From positions 2,294,001 to 2,358,000 of the forward strand of contig NC_003279.8 of the NCBI RefSeq assembly GCF_000002985.6: a stretch of 64,000 nucleotides of DNA, given 5' to 3'. Each line of letters opens with the position of its first letter. Within the stretch, counting starts at the first letter, position 1. This DNA is from Caenorhabditis elegans. Lineage: Eukaryota; Nematoda; Chromadorea; Rhabditida; Rhabditidae. Positions 48,383-59,471 of this stretch are shown here, one piece after another. The notes beneath the pieces were generated by a model. That model saw nothing but the letters and a program-made list of their open reading frames with translations, was not told the DNA's origin and ran no database searches. A program made the position numbers and the translations under genes.

Positions 48383-51246
48383 ATGCCAGACCTTGAGGAG
48401 GCAAATGGTAAGGTTTTGAGATTTAACTGGCAGAGCACTTTTTGGTGAATAACTAATTATTTTAACTAGTTTCAGTTTAAACAAGTGTTCTTTCCAAAAT
48501 TAATAAATTTCCGTTTCAGACTGGAGTTGTGATTTTTTTGTTCTCACACTGATTTATATCACCTCAATGGTTTTTGCTGGAGTTTGCTTTAGTCTTACAA
48601 ATACGGTGAAACATTGCGTGGAACAACATGCTTGTACCAACGATGGCAAGTATCTTGTTATAGCGCTCGTTTTTACGGTCATTGGTCTAGTTGCGTTTTT
48701 TACTGGTAAGCTTTTTAGAAGGGGGTTTTATAGGAGTTAAAAAAATTATTTTTTATAATGGCGGGGGTATAATACACAAGTACCGCTTTTAAGTACTGTC
48801 GTGAAATAAAAAAGTGTACTTCAATACACATTTTGCCTTATTCAAATAACTTGGCACCAGGGGTGTGCGGCGAATAGCCGAATTCGCCGGATTCGCCGGA
48901 CGGCTAATTCGGCGAATTCGGCGAATATTAGCCGAATTCGCCGTTCGCCGATGATTTTTTCGATTCGCCGAGTTCGCCGTTAGCCGAAAAATTTGAAAAT
49001 CGACGTTCGCCGAAAAATCGCCGAAAAATCGGCTAAAATTCGCCGAATTCGCCGTACGAAAATCGGCGAATTCGCCGAAAATTTCCCAAATTCGCCGAGC
49101 GAAATTCGCCGTTCGCCGAAAATTTCAAAAATCGGCGATCGCCGAATTCGCCGTTCGCCGAAAAATTCGATTCGCCGCACACCCCTGCTTGGCACGCTCT
49201 CCTTGAGCGTTCATAATTATTAGAGCGCGCTCGCGCGGCACCTCACGAACTCCAGAATTCGCGGGAATTCGTTTCGCGGAGACATCAGTTTTTGGCTATT
49301 TTTGGCTTCTATGGAAAGTATTTTTAATTTTTTGTTTTATAATATTCTTGAGAAGCATCATCCGAATTGAAAATGTGTAAAGTTATGAAATTTGGCCCAA
49401 AACGGAAGATTTTACACAAAGGATTCATTACAGTCTTTTAAAAATGTATCAGGATCGTCAGTTTTTTGATTTATGTGCCGTAAAATATGTCATTTTGTAG
49501 AGAAAAGTCTGTTACACAAAAATCCATGTTTGAAATTCCGATTATTTAATTTATAATGTAAAAATATTCAAAAAATCAACAATTTTAGGTTAAAATCTTA
49601 TTTTACGATTTTTCAGTATTTAATAAAAACAATTTTAAATTTTCAAACATGGATTTTTGTGTAACAGACTTTTCTCTACAAAATGTCATATTTTACGGCA
49701 CATAAATCGAAAGACTGACGATCCTGATACATTTTTTTTGTAGCGCCAGTGGGGATTTTGTTCAAATAAACTTATAATGATCGAAAACAACCGAATATGA
49801 TAACAAAACACTCCAAAAAATTTCTGATTTTTCATAATTTCCGATCAAAGTTTTGGCACATTGCCAAAATTATAATGTCGCATGTTCCGACGCCTACAAT
49901 GTTTAAAACAAAATTAAAATATAAGAAATGTAGGAAAAAAACAATTTTTTAGGTCATTTCTAGTTTCGGAGTTATGTATACTCATTTGAAAAATTGACGA
50001 AATTATCATAAAACTAAAAGTGGATTTTTTTTGGCCAGCACTGTATATAACATTTAAGAAAGGAATTAAATTGGCATAATGCGTTGACTAAACTTGCAGT
50101 CTACAAACTATACAATTGGAACGCGAAAAAAGTGTATCTCCCACTTCTGACGTTTCACCGAAATTGCATCGTTGCCTTTTCATTAATGTTGCTTCTGTAC
50201 CAGTTCATTGAGTCTGATGTGGTCCTTTGCTTGTATTCAGCCAGCTGGGGTTTTTTAATTGGTAGGTTACAATTATTGAAATATTTGTATTTTATATCAA
50301 GTTCTGCTGGTGCGGTGGGTGCTTTTTCAGATTTGTTTGTTACTGATCAGGGAACCGTCAGAAGGTGCCCATCGGACTTGTATATGAGACCTATGCCATT
50401 CGATAGTGCATGTCTTAAAACGGTTACTCGTGAATTTTTAGCGGCAAAACTCCAGAACCAAGCTCACGGCGGGCTCTCAAATTTCTTAAAATAGCACTGT
50501 AAGGAAGAACTTTAACGATCTAACGAAGCAATTTTCCATATTCACTTTGGTACTCATATCTCCGTAGATAAATTTTTTACAGAAAAGTCATCAACTGAAA
50601 AGTTGTTGATATTGTTGTAAAAAACAAGTTTATAGTTGAAAGTTTTTTACCAAAAAATTTTTGTTCGAGAGAAAAGCATTAGAAACGGAATAGCAGCATA
50701 AAAATAATAACAGCAGTTGCCGCACTTCACGCGGTTTTATCTCAAACAAAAAATTTTTGGTAAAAAACATTCAACTTCAAACTTGTTTTTTACAACAATA
50801 TCAACAACTTATCAGTTGATGACTTTTCTGTAAAAAATTTATCCGCGGAGATATGAGCTACCAAAGTTAAATTGGAAAATTGTCCATCCAATCTTCGTTA
50901 AAGTGCTATTTTAGGATCTTTGAGAGCCCGCCGTGAGCTTGGTTCTGGAGATTTGCCGCTAAAAATTTACGAGTAACCGTTTGCACTATTGAATGGCATA
51001 GGTCTCATATGCAAGTCCGATGGGCACCTTCTGACGGTTCCCTAGTGAGTTTTTAAACGAATCCTGGTAAAATTACAACTCTGATAATATTTTTCAGCTT
51101 GCTATATCTTTTCTACTCGTGTTCAGATTGCTAGTTTTGTTATGACTGAGGACGAGGTCATGTGTATGCTTTTTATTTTTTTTCTCACCTTGATGTGCTC
51201 AATCCAAGGAGCAATATATGGAAGTCAGGAGTTGAGATATAAATAG
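48383..51246 (+). CDS. Unrecognised protein with 5-6 membrane segments
   Basis: Exons 48383-48407, 48520-48705, 50100-50261 and 51098-51246 fit, all joined in phase 1, giving 173 residues. After a short acidic start (MPDLEEAN) come hydrophobic segments: FFVLTLIYITSMVFAGVCFS, YLVIALVFTVIGLVAFFT, CIVAFSLMLLLYQFI, LCLYSASWGFLI and CMLFIFFLTLMCSI. An alternative ending uses a GTCAGG donor near 51230 and an exon at about 51270-51436 carrying GFNLGWFIVVHALVFFQLNV, adding a sixth segment. No family is recognised. Intron 2 is filled with three transposon relics and intron 3 with a foldback. Layout and intron phases resemble the gene at 60675-62155. Confidence 0.6.
48858..49187. mobile_element. hAT-like MITE with 8 bp TSD CTTGGCAC
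   Basis: The ends CAGGGGTGTGCGGCGAA and TTCGCCGCACACCCCTG are perfect inverted repeats. CTTGGCAC flanks both sides (48850-48857 and 49188-49195). The interior is a degenerate run of AATTCGCCG units that folds on itself. The right-hand duplication overlaps the first bases (CAC) of the foldback element beginning at 49193. Confidence 0.87.
49193..49739. mobile_element. Truncated foldback MITE, CACGCTCTCC family
   Basis: The left end, full left arm, centre and part of the right arm match the copy in eIF2 gamma (GTTCATAATTATTAGAGCGC, CATGGATTTTTGTGTAACAG). The right arm stops at about 49739, where unrelated sequence begins, so the right end is missing. Confidence 0.75.
49740..50043. mobile_element. 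Tc1-like right-end fragment
   Basis: The sequence ends GGATTTTTTTTGGCCAGCACTG followed by TA (50044-50045). Read from the other strand, CAGTGCTGGCCAAAAA then ATCCACTTTT matches the known terminal repeat pattern of Tc1-family transposons. No transposase or left end is seen. It ends about 55 bases before exon 3 of the multi-pass gene. Confidence 0.6.
50345..51046. mobile_element. Foldback element, AGGGAACCGTCAGAAGG ends
   Basis: The ends AGGGAACCGTCAGAAGGTGC and GCACCTTCTGACGGTTCCCT are inverted, and the arms pair through ATGGCATAGGTCTCATAT-type blocks to a centre near 50690. It fills intron 3 of the multi-pass gene. A related shorter element with AGGGAAAGGTCTGAAGGTGC lies at 58167-58474. Confidence 0.8.
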
Positions 51247-52411
51247 TCCATAAAATTCCTTTTTCAGAAATCATCCACGAAATTTCTATCAGAGGTTTCA
51301 ATTTGGGTTGGTTTATTGTGGTTCATGCACTGGTATTTTTTCAATTAAATGTGAACGCACTCAAAAAGAATGAGCGGAAAGAGGGTCAGTTCTTTCAAAT
51401 TTTTGAAAACAATTTTGTTACTTTCCCAAATTAAGTCGATTTTTTATTGCTTTATTAGACTCAAAATTATCTAAAACCACCGGATTTGAACTTCTTGAAA
51501 ACTTCTCAAAAAAAAATTATGCCGACTCAAAAAATGACCTAAAATTAGTTAAAATTTGAAATTTGCACGAAAACTTTTTTTTTGAAATCACAAGATAATT
51601 ACACCACCAAAATTAGACGGCAATTTCAGAAAAATTAGTTTCCAGTCCCTGCGACAATAGCAAGTTGGTCAAATTTCAAAGCTGTAAATGGGTACTTCTG
51701 ACTGTAATATATTTTTAATTAATTTTCTGAAGAACATAGTAGAACACCTTTTTTGGTGCAATTAAAAAATCTGTGGATACAGTTTTATTTCGAAATTTTT
51801 TAAAAATCAAGATGTTTTGATTTAGTACTGAATTTCATTGATTTATTGAAGTAAATTTTTTCTAATAATCTAGCATGCTTTAAGCACAATTTCTGTGAGT
51901 CATTTGTTGCCACTACGTTAAATAAATTAATTTATCACATTTGAACAAATTCGAACGAAAAACTAATTTTTTTGGTCAGTTCTCTCAAAAAAATTCAATT
52001 TCAACTTTTATGAAATTTTGTTTAATCAGTTTATTGCGTATGTTTTTCATATAAGAAACCCATTTAAGGGCAGAGATTGATACTGAAAATTTAGAAGATT
52101 GAAAAAACTTCGCGTTTTTCAGTTGAAAACAATAGTTTTACATACGCAAACTGTTGTTATATGTCAAAGAACAAAACATAATTTTGCTGAAAAAAATCAA
52201 GAGCTTTTCCATAAGTTTAACTTTTAGATAATATGTTAAAATTCTTGTAGCTAATCAGGTACTAAACTTATGTCAGTTTTGACCAGAGGTACCCTTTTGC
52301 AGCTAGTGTGTTGTTGTTTTTAATTCAAGAAAAAGTGAGCTTAATCATTAAAAAATATTAATTCCAGGATTTTTGAACCATTGCAACACAGCTTACCGCC
52401 TTCCTCACAAA
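51247..52411. other. Intergenic region upstream of the ZYG-11-like gene
   Basis: It contains a possible extra exon of the preceding gene (about 51270-51436), a partial copy of the GTCGATTTTTTATTGC repeat, and from about 51780 to 52290 a segment that recurs in degenerate form at 54505-54770 inside the next gene (shared marker CTACGTTAAATAAATTAATT). An ATTCCAG acceptor lies about 44 bases before the next ATG. Confidence 0.6.
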
Positions 52412-55400
52412 ATGACAAGTTCTCTGGCAAACATCACTGCTGCTCAAATTGCAAGGCATATCAACGATGGTAAGACAAATTTCCCAGTTATGGACAAGGC
52501 TCTTTTTTTTTAACATTACACGGTTTTCCAATTAATGCTTATTTTTAGGTCGTTACACGAGAACCAATATTCTAGAAGGGATGGATACTAAATTTCGAGA
52601 CACAATTCTCTCAAAACTTTTACTATTAAACCCAAAAGCTTACCAGTTTATAGCAAAGACGACCCAAGTTGAAAAGTCGCTGTCAATTGGGAAAAGGGTT
52701 TTTGAATTGGAATACTGTAGAGTTAAAAAATTCAGCATTTCGACAAGAAAATAAGATTTTCAGATGCAAGACACAAGAGTATTATAACCACCTTGACAAT
52801 TGTTTTACATAAAAAGAAATACTGGGAGAAGATACAAAAATTAGACATTAGAGAGTGCGAGGCGCAATTGACTCCAGGATGGGTTAAACAGGTGACTGAA
52901 GACAAAAACGCCCCGTAATGACCGTAATTTTTTTTATAACTGTAACTTTTTAGAAATTTTCTAAATTTTTTTATGATTTTTTTAATTTTCGAAAATAATT
53001 AGAAGAAGACGAATTATTTCTAAACTTCCGTGAGGTATTTTATGACATTGTCGCGTTTTCCGGCTGAATTCTCCGGCTTAAAAAAAACGGTCTTCCATAT
53101 TTGATTTGAAACTTTATTTGTCAAATTCTCAGACATTTTTCCGAAAAAAAATTATAAACAACTATTCTTAAGTTTTATTCACGGAAAAGTGTCTGAAAAA
53201 AAATTGAAAAACTGTGCTTTAAATCAAATATACCTAATTGTAAAATAAAACATCAAGATAAACCGGCAAAGTAAGCTAGAAAACGCAAAAATTACGTCAC
53301 TCAGTTGCGCGGGAATTCAAAAATAATTCGGTCATTTCTAATTTTCTTCCAAAATTGAAAGAATCATATAAAATTAGAATTTTTATTTTTTTTAACAGTT
53401 ATATTCGGTTTACGGATTTTCCAGTTTTTCATGTATTCAAGTAAATAAAACATGTATTTAAATTTATATATTTTCAGATTGGTATTATGCTCTCTTCCCT
53501 CACAACTCTCGAAATTAGCAATAAACCTTTGAGCAAAGAAGATTTCTCAGAACTCTGCGATTCCTTCCCAAATCTTGTTCAATTGGATATAAGCGACACC
53601 GGAATTAGGAAGCTTGATGGAATTTTCAAGTTAAAGCACTTAAAAGTTTTGTGGATGAGAAACTTGCAATTTGAATGTTCCTCTGATATGCTGGACTTGT
53701 TCAAACTAACAGGCCTAACTGCTTTGGATGTTTCAAGAGACGTGTAGGCCTATTTGTAGATATTGTTTCAACAAAAACCTTGTTTTTAAGATACAAAACA
53801 AACATAAAAACAATCATGCAATTTGTGGAATGCGGAATTATTCTACCAAACTTGACGTTTCTAGATGCTTCCGGAACTGATTTGAATGAAAACCTGTTAA
53901 ACTCCTTAGCATCTCATCCTAAGTTGCAACAAATTGTCGCAATTGGTATCGAACTTATCAAAATGTTTCAATTTAAAGAAAGCATTTTCAGACACAAATG
54001 TTCAGTACATCAAAACAACTGGACATGAAATTCTTAGCTTCGGTAATCTACAGACTTCACTTCGAATATTAAAGCATTTTGTGAACCTTAAAAGATCTGT
54101 AGCCACCAGAAAGTGTTTATTAAGAATTACGACACAATTGAAGCAGTTTCACAATGATACCAAACAATATGACGTTGTTAAATGTTTAAGGCATGCGATA
54201 GAAGCTATCGAAACTTTTAGACCCAATGAGCAGCTGAAAGCAGAAATACGATGGAATGATAACACATATATTACGGGTTTGAACTGTTTGATTGAAATTT
54301 CTAGGTAAGTTTTTTTGAGACTTTTGAGAACTAGAAAGGTTTATTTTTTGAAAAGTTAACGACACCTCGAAACGTGACGTGCAATAAAGATTATATGAGA
54401 GGTGACAGAAGTAATAATAAATAAGAACGTAAGTTAAGTTGAGGTCCTCGACAACACTTACACGGGCTCTGGCTATAATCTCAGATACGAGCATACATAG
54501 TTAGGTATATTTTGAAATCATGATGTTCTGAATTAGTATTGAATTTCAGTGATTTCTTTTTTAAGCATTAATTTTTTTTTGAATAATCTAGAATTCTTTA
54601 AGCGCAGTTTATGTTAGTTATTGCTGCTACTACGTTAAATAAATTAATTTATCACATTTGAACAAATTCGGAAATTTATGATTGTTATTGAAAATTTTAA
54701 AAGATTGAAAAAACATAGCGTTTTTTAGTTGAAAACAGTAGCTAATCTAAAGTTACGCCAGTTTTGGTCAGAGGTAGTACAGTGCATTTTTTTTCCACTT
54801 CTACGACTTTGAAGGAGGGCGCTTTTATTCGAAATGGTCTCGCCACGCGCTATCCATTGGTTTTCGAATCGCGTGGCGAGACCAATGGGTGGCGCGTGGC
54901 GGGACCATTTCGAATAAAGGCGCCCTCCTTTAGAGTCGTAGAAGTGGGAAAAAATGCACTGTAGTTTCCTTTAACAGACCGTGTCTTAAAGAACAAACGA
55001 CTGTGCAACGTTTAAAATGCTAAAAAACAACAAAAAGATCAATTGCAGAAACAAATCCCATATATTCCATCCGCTCGATGCAAAACTGGTACTTGACATT
55101 TTACTTATTGCCTCCGAACGAATTCTCCCCCTTACATCATCAGCACTGCAGCATCCTTGTCAAGCAGTATGGGAAGCTATTCAAAATCTAGTTGATCAAG
55201 AGTTTGACTGGCTTGACTATGATCAAATTGGCACCAGTGCAATGCGTTTTGCGCTGGAAGTCTATCTAAGACCCGATCGTTTCTTGAATCAAGCAACGTC
55301 GGTTGTGGAAACCTGTACGAGACTCTCGCCAAGTCAGGATTTCAGTGGATATCTGGAAAAAAAGCTTACTACATGTGTGATCAATCTAATTAAAGAAGAA

Positions 55401-56468
55401 ATCATAAATGGAAACGAAAGACAATGTATTTCTTTTCTTAAAATTGTATACTCTATGACATTATGCAGTAAGAGCGCATGTGAGGATATACTTAAAAACG
55501 GGAAATTTGCTTCGCTGGTGTGGTGCCTGCAAAACTGTAATTCCGATGAGCTACATCTTGAAGTACTACATGTTATCAGAAACTTGAGCATTGTTCACAA
55601 GTCATCGATTTTCAAGAAACATTTTACTGCGACAGAATTTAAAGTTTTTCAGTGAGTTAAATCTAGAGTAGCGAAATTTGAGGTTTTGCTTTTTTAGACC
55701 CAAAATGGCCAAAAACTACCGAATTTCGTAATGAGACGATCTAAAAATTTCTCACATGAAAGTTATGACCGCTCAATGTTTTGGAAAAAATGAAATATTA
55801 TTTTTGGCTAAAATCTAAACTTTTGGCAACTTTAGTGTCGCTTTAGCTGAAAATATACCATTTTTTCCAAAACTTAACTTTTGTGAGAAATTTTCAGAAC
55901 GTCACATTACAAAATTTGGTTTTAGCCATTTTGGGTCTAAAAAGGCAACGCCTCAAATTTCGCTACTCCACCTTTAATGTTAAATAATTTAGTGCATTTT
56001 ATCAGTACTAAAAACACCGAGTTGAAGCTTTCTGAGCAGTTTTTTCCAATGTAATCATATTTCAGCCAACTCCTAAATGACTGGACGTCTAACAAAGCTT
56101 ATAACGTGTTCACAATAATTTCACTCCGCATCTTCTCCTCCGAAAGAGACTGGACAACCTGTGAGTTTTCCTCTGATGCCAATGATCTTCTAATCGACCG
56201 ATTCCGATATTTCCAACCATCCGAGATAACCGAAAAAGTTGAAATCTACCTGGGAATCCTTGAAGATGTGCTCAAAACCTCAAGGCTTGAGGGACCTGTC
56301 CTCTGGGCGCTGCTGACGCTTCAAATTTTGACAGAACAGAAAAAGGAGTTTGTGGAGACTATTGAGGAATATTCGTATATTCTAAAGCACATCGAAAATC
56401 TGAAAGTTGTGTCGGAAGCAGTGAGAAACGCGACGGAATCATTGTTGCACATAATGTATAAACTTTAA
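52412..56468 (+). CDS. ZYG-11/ZER-1-like CUL2 substrate receptor (LRR plus armadillo)
   Basis: Eight exons (52412-52469, 52549-52716, 52764-52891, 53478-53743, 53791-53945, 53992-54304, 55049-55651, 56066-56468) fit in phase and give 697 residues. Residues about 120-260 are leucine-rich repeats (LTTLEISNKPLS, LVQLDISDTGI, LTFLDASGTDL). The C-terminal half is all-helical and armadillo-like (for example LHLEVLHVIRNLSI). This order and length match the ZYG11B/ZER1 family, which recruits proteins to CUL2 ubiquitin ligases; C. elegans has many divergent members. An N-terminal VHL box is not obvious by eye, so ligase recruitment is inferred. Introns 6 and 7 hold foldback elements. No disrupting stop is seen. 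Confidence 0.72.
54505..54770 (+). repeat. Intronic copy of the gene's own upstream segment
   Basis: Degenerate but colinear match to about 51780-52290: both hold GATGTT-TGAATT, ATAATCTAG, CTACGTTAAATAAATTAATT, CACATTTGAACAAATTCG and a TTTTGGTCAGAGGTA-type end. The same orientation suggests a direct duplication rather than a foldback. Confidence 0.7.
54780..54961. mobile_element. Palindromic MITE, CAGTGCATTTTTTTTCCAC ends, TA TSD
   Basis: Sister of the copy at 44733-44893: inverted CAGTGCA ends, TGGTCTCGCCACGCG blocks, and TA on both sides (54778-54779 and 54962-54963). It lies in intron 6 of the ZYG-11-like gene, about 90 bases before the exon 7 acceptor. Confidence 0.83.
55660..55978. repeat. 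Foldback repeat in last intron of the ZYG-11-like gene
   Basis: The arms GAGTAGCGAAATTTGAGG and CCTCAAATTTCGCTACTC enclose GACCCAAAATGGC and its complement. It nearly fills the intron between exons 7 and 8. No target duplication was identified. Confidence 0.75.
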
Positions 56469-56797
56469 ATCTTTTTTATCTATTTTTTTTATTAATGCTC
56501 ACGATGCCAATAAACACTTTGATTTTTTTATAATCCAAGAAAATGGGTGAACGGGTCTCCCACTAAGAGTGTTAATTTTTTGATTTTTTTAAACAAAAAA
56601 TTGAATTTGATTGTTAATTTCTGAACAATTTTATTTTCGATCCAAATAAACGGGTCACGGGTAAAAACATAACTGATTTCAATACTCAAATTCTATTCTC
56701 TGAAAGTTTTGCTACTGTAATCGTTTCGGGCTGAGGTTTTCAGCCAGAAGCTTTGTAGAATTTCTTGAAAAACTTCATGTCTCAGAATTTCTTGAAC

Positions 56798-56945
56798 ACA
56801 ATTAATCCGATCCCAAAAACTCTCTCAACAACACCTCAAAATAACTGCCATCTACACTGCCGTCCTTGTTGCTTCAACTCTCGCCTACACTGCAATGGCT
56901 TGGATTGGACTCAGCATTGAAACCGCCAACAAGGATCTCATCTGA
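56798..56945 (+). pseudogene. Codon-biased membrane-protein C-terminal fragment
   Basis: A 48-codon frame ends TGA and includes KITAIYTAVLVASTLAYTAM and SIETANKDLI. Codons are strongly GCC, ATC, CTC and TAC biased, unlike all nearby DNA, and resemble highly expressed C. elegans genes. An AATAAA lies 43 bases after the stop (56988-56993), and A-rich sequence follows. There is no start codon or convincing upstream exon. It looks like the 3' end of a gene copied here, or a last exon whose partners I could not find. Confidence 0.45.
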
Positions 56946-58166
56946 AGTGGCACCCACCATAGCATATAGAACATAATCATCGTAAAGAATAAAAGTTTTG
57001 TATGTGAAAAAAACAAATTCGATTTCGTGGATTTGCTACAGATTTTTGAATGATTTTCTGAAAAATTGTTTCAATTTTTGGAAAAAAAAACCTGAGTTCT
57101 GGAGAACTGCCAAAACGTTCCTTAAAATTGCAATTCAAATTTCTTGCAAATTTTTTCAACCTGGGAATTCTCGAAAAAAAAACTCAAAAAATCAGAAAAT
57201 GGACCCGGGCATTTTGACGCTTGTGTCTCAAAACGGGTGGTTTGGTTTAACTCCAAAGACAGAGACTGCACTAAAAGAGAAGATACCCATATGGAATGAC
57301 GTAGAAATCTTCCCCGTAAAAACTCCTCCCATCAACCGCGCCTTGGTTCCGAAAAAGTTGCGGTTGGTGGGCGGAGTTTCCCGAGGAAGCACATCTTTGC
57401 GTCTTCCCTTGTGGCATATTCCCCCTAGGATATCTTCTTTCTTGGACCTGTCTCAAAAAAATTAGCCGCATTACGCGATATTATCAAAACTAGGTCATTA
57501 AGTTGAGCGGAAATTGATAAATTATTTATCCCTTTTCAATGTTTTGCAGAATTGCATAACATCAAAAGAAAAATGTGTTCCATAAATTTTTTACAGTTCT
57601 ATTCTACTATTACGAAGGTGGAGTAGCGACAGTAGGGAAATTGCTTTAAAACACGCATTTGGAGCCACAATCAATGACTAAATGACAAAATAAAAACAGG
57701 TAGCTTTCTTAAGTTAGTAATTTAAAAAAATAAAATTTGAAAGCACTGGTCGTAAAAGCAAGAGGGTTCAAATTGAAATGGGCAAAAATGATATTTTTCC
57801 AACTTTCAAATTAAAATTTAAAATGTAGAAATAACTATAGAAATTGTTACTGTGGGCATTGTAGCACGAAATTCGTGCGCGAAATTCGTACTCAAATATC
57901 TCCCTAAAAGTCTCGTCATTTAGTGCCTCCTTCCTCCCACTTTTTGCCGGAAGGAGACAAATGGCGATAACTAGGCTGCAAAAAGGTGATAGAAAGGTGG
58001 CAAAAAGATGGGAGTAAAGTGACAAAAAGGTGGATGGAAGGTAGGAAGCCCAAAAAACAGTGCATCCGCCCTTTTAGATCTTCCCTAAGTCTCAGGATTT
58101 ACATTAACATTAAAATGTGTGTGAGGTCATGCTTTTCAAAATAACACTTAACGGAATTGTGGACTG

Positions 58167-58474
58167 ACTAGGGAAAGGTCTGAAGGTGCCAGCGGCTTTT
58201 TGAACGAAACCTGTTTCATTCGAAAGTCCTTGTTTAGACTTACAGCAAGAGTAAAATAGACTAGAAATAACATATTTTCCTTAAAACCATCACCACAGCC
58301 CTCACCGACACCCCAAAATTGCGCCGAGAGTGCGCCGAGAGTACTGCTGTGAGCATCTTTCAGATCTGAAATTTCGCAGCTAAAAATTCACATTTCACCG
58401 TTTCTAAAAATGGGCTTTCAAATGAAACATGTTTCGTCCAAAAAGCCGCTGGCACCTTCAGACCCTTCCCTAGT
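58167..58474. mobile_element. Foldback element, ACTAGGGAAAGGTCTGAAGG ends
   Basis: The ends ACTAGGGAAAGGTCTGAAGG and CTTCAGACCCTTCCCTAGT are inverted, with arms containing AAAAAGCCGCTGGCACC and its complement. The ends resemble the element at 50345-51046. Non-coding. Confidence 0.75.
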
Positions 58475-59471
58475 GAGAGGCCTCAGGGCCTCAGGTCCTC
58501 AGGATTCAGGGACTAAACAGAAGAGTTCTACAGAATTTCGAACTCGAGACTCCTACGTTTTATATCATCATGCACGGAAAACGCCTCCGGGATTTGAGAC
58601 TGCTCGATCGTGTAAACTCTTCTCATAATGCTAGAAATTTTCAGAAGTTTTCAGTCAGTTTTTACCTTCCCAATCAAAACATGATTTCAAAATAGACAAT
58701 TTTTCGAACTTTTTCAATGCTTTTAACCGGTTGCATTCATAAATATCAATCACTTCTTTTCAAAAATTAAAAATAATAACGTGGCCTGAGTATTTGTAAA
58801 AGGGGGGAGGGGAGGAATTAAAAATTAAAATTTTATTCCCTACACCCGTCACACCAACTGTGGTTTTACAAGGATGCGCTTTGGTAAGATTGTTGTAATA
58901 GCAGAGGAGGCAAAGGTGACTAAAGTGGTCATCCGGTTCAGTCCATACATATGAAAGAAAATACATGTAGGCATGCGAAAGGCAAGCAGGTAACCACATA
59001 GAAGTGTAGATAGGCCAGCAGGCATCTAATTATGTGTGTATACGTAATGAGAATATTTTAGGCTTGTGCGCACAAGCCTCTCTGCCAATCTACATTCTCG
59101 TATCATGACTTCTGCCTACACGTGCTCTTCACTTTTTTTACAATTTCGTGCCAATTAAAAGTTTCAACTCTTCTGAATAATTTGATAAACAGCACGTCTG
59201 GCGTACAATTCAATTCGTCAAAACTATCACAGAGTGCTTTTCCTGCGTGGCCTAGAAAAAGCCAGAACTCGGCCAACTAGAGCTCGGCCAATCTTTAATT
59301 TTTACCCTATTCTTTCTGAAACTTTTTTTGTCGGAAATGATATTATGAAAGATTTCTATCGTTCTCAAAAGGTTGTATTCGAAAAATGTTATTTAATCTT
59401 TTTTTGAAAGAATGGCCTGGTTTTCTATCTTTGCAGCCACTTACCATTAGTAAATACCGCGATGGGCTCTA

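Noticed and set aside
48383-56468. One long gene joining the multi-pass exons to the ZYG-11-like exons
   Set aside because: Phases would allow a join from about 51387 to 52370, but the protein types differ, the gap is about 1 kb and the second part has its own acceptor and ATG.
57199-57465. 88-codon open frame starting MDPGILTLV as a gene
   Set aside because: Single frame, no splice or leader site, no bias and no recognisable motif; kept only as a note in the region entry.
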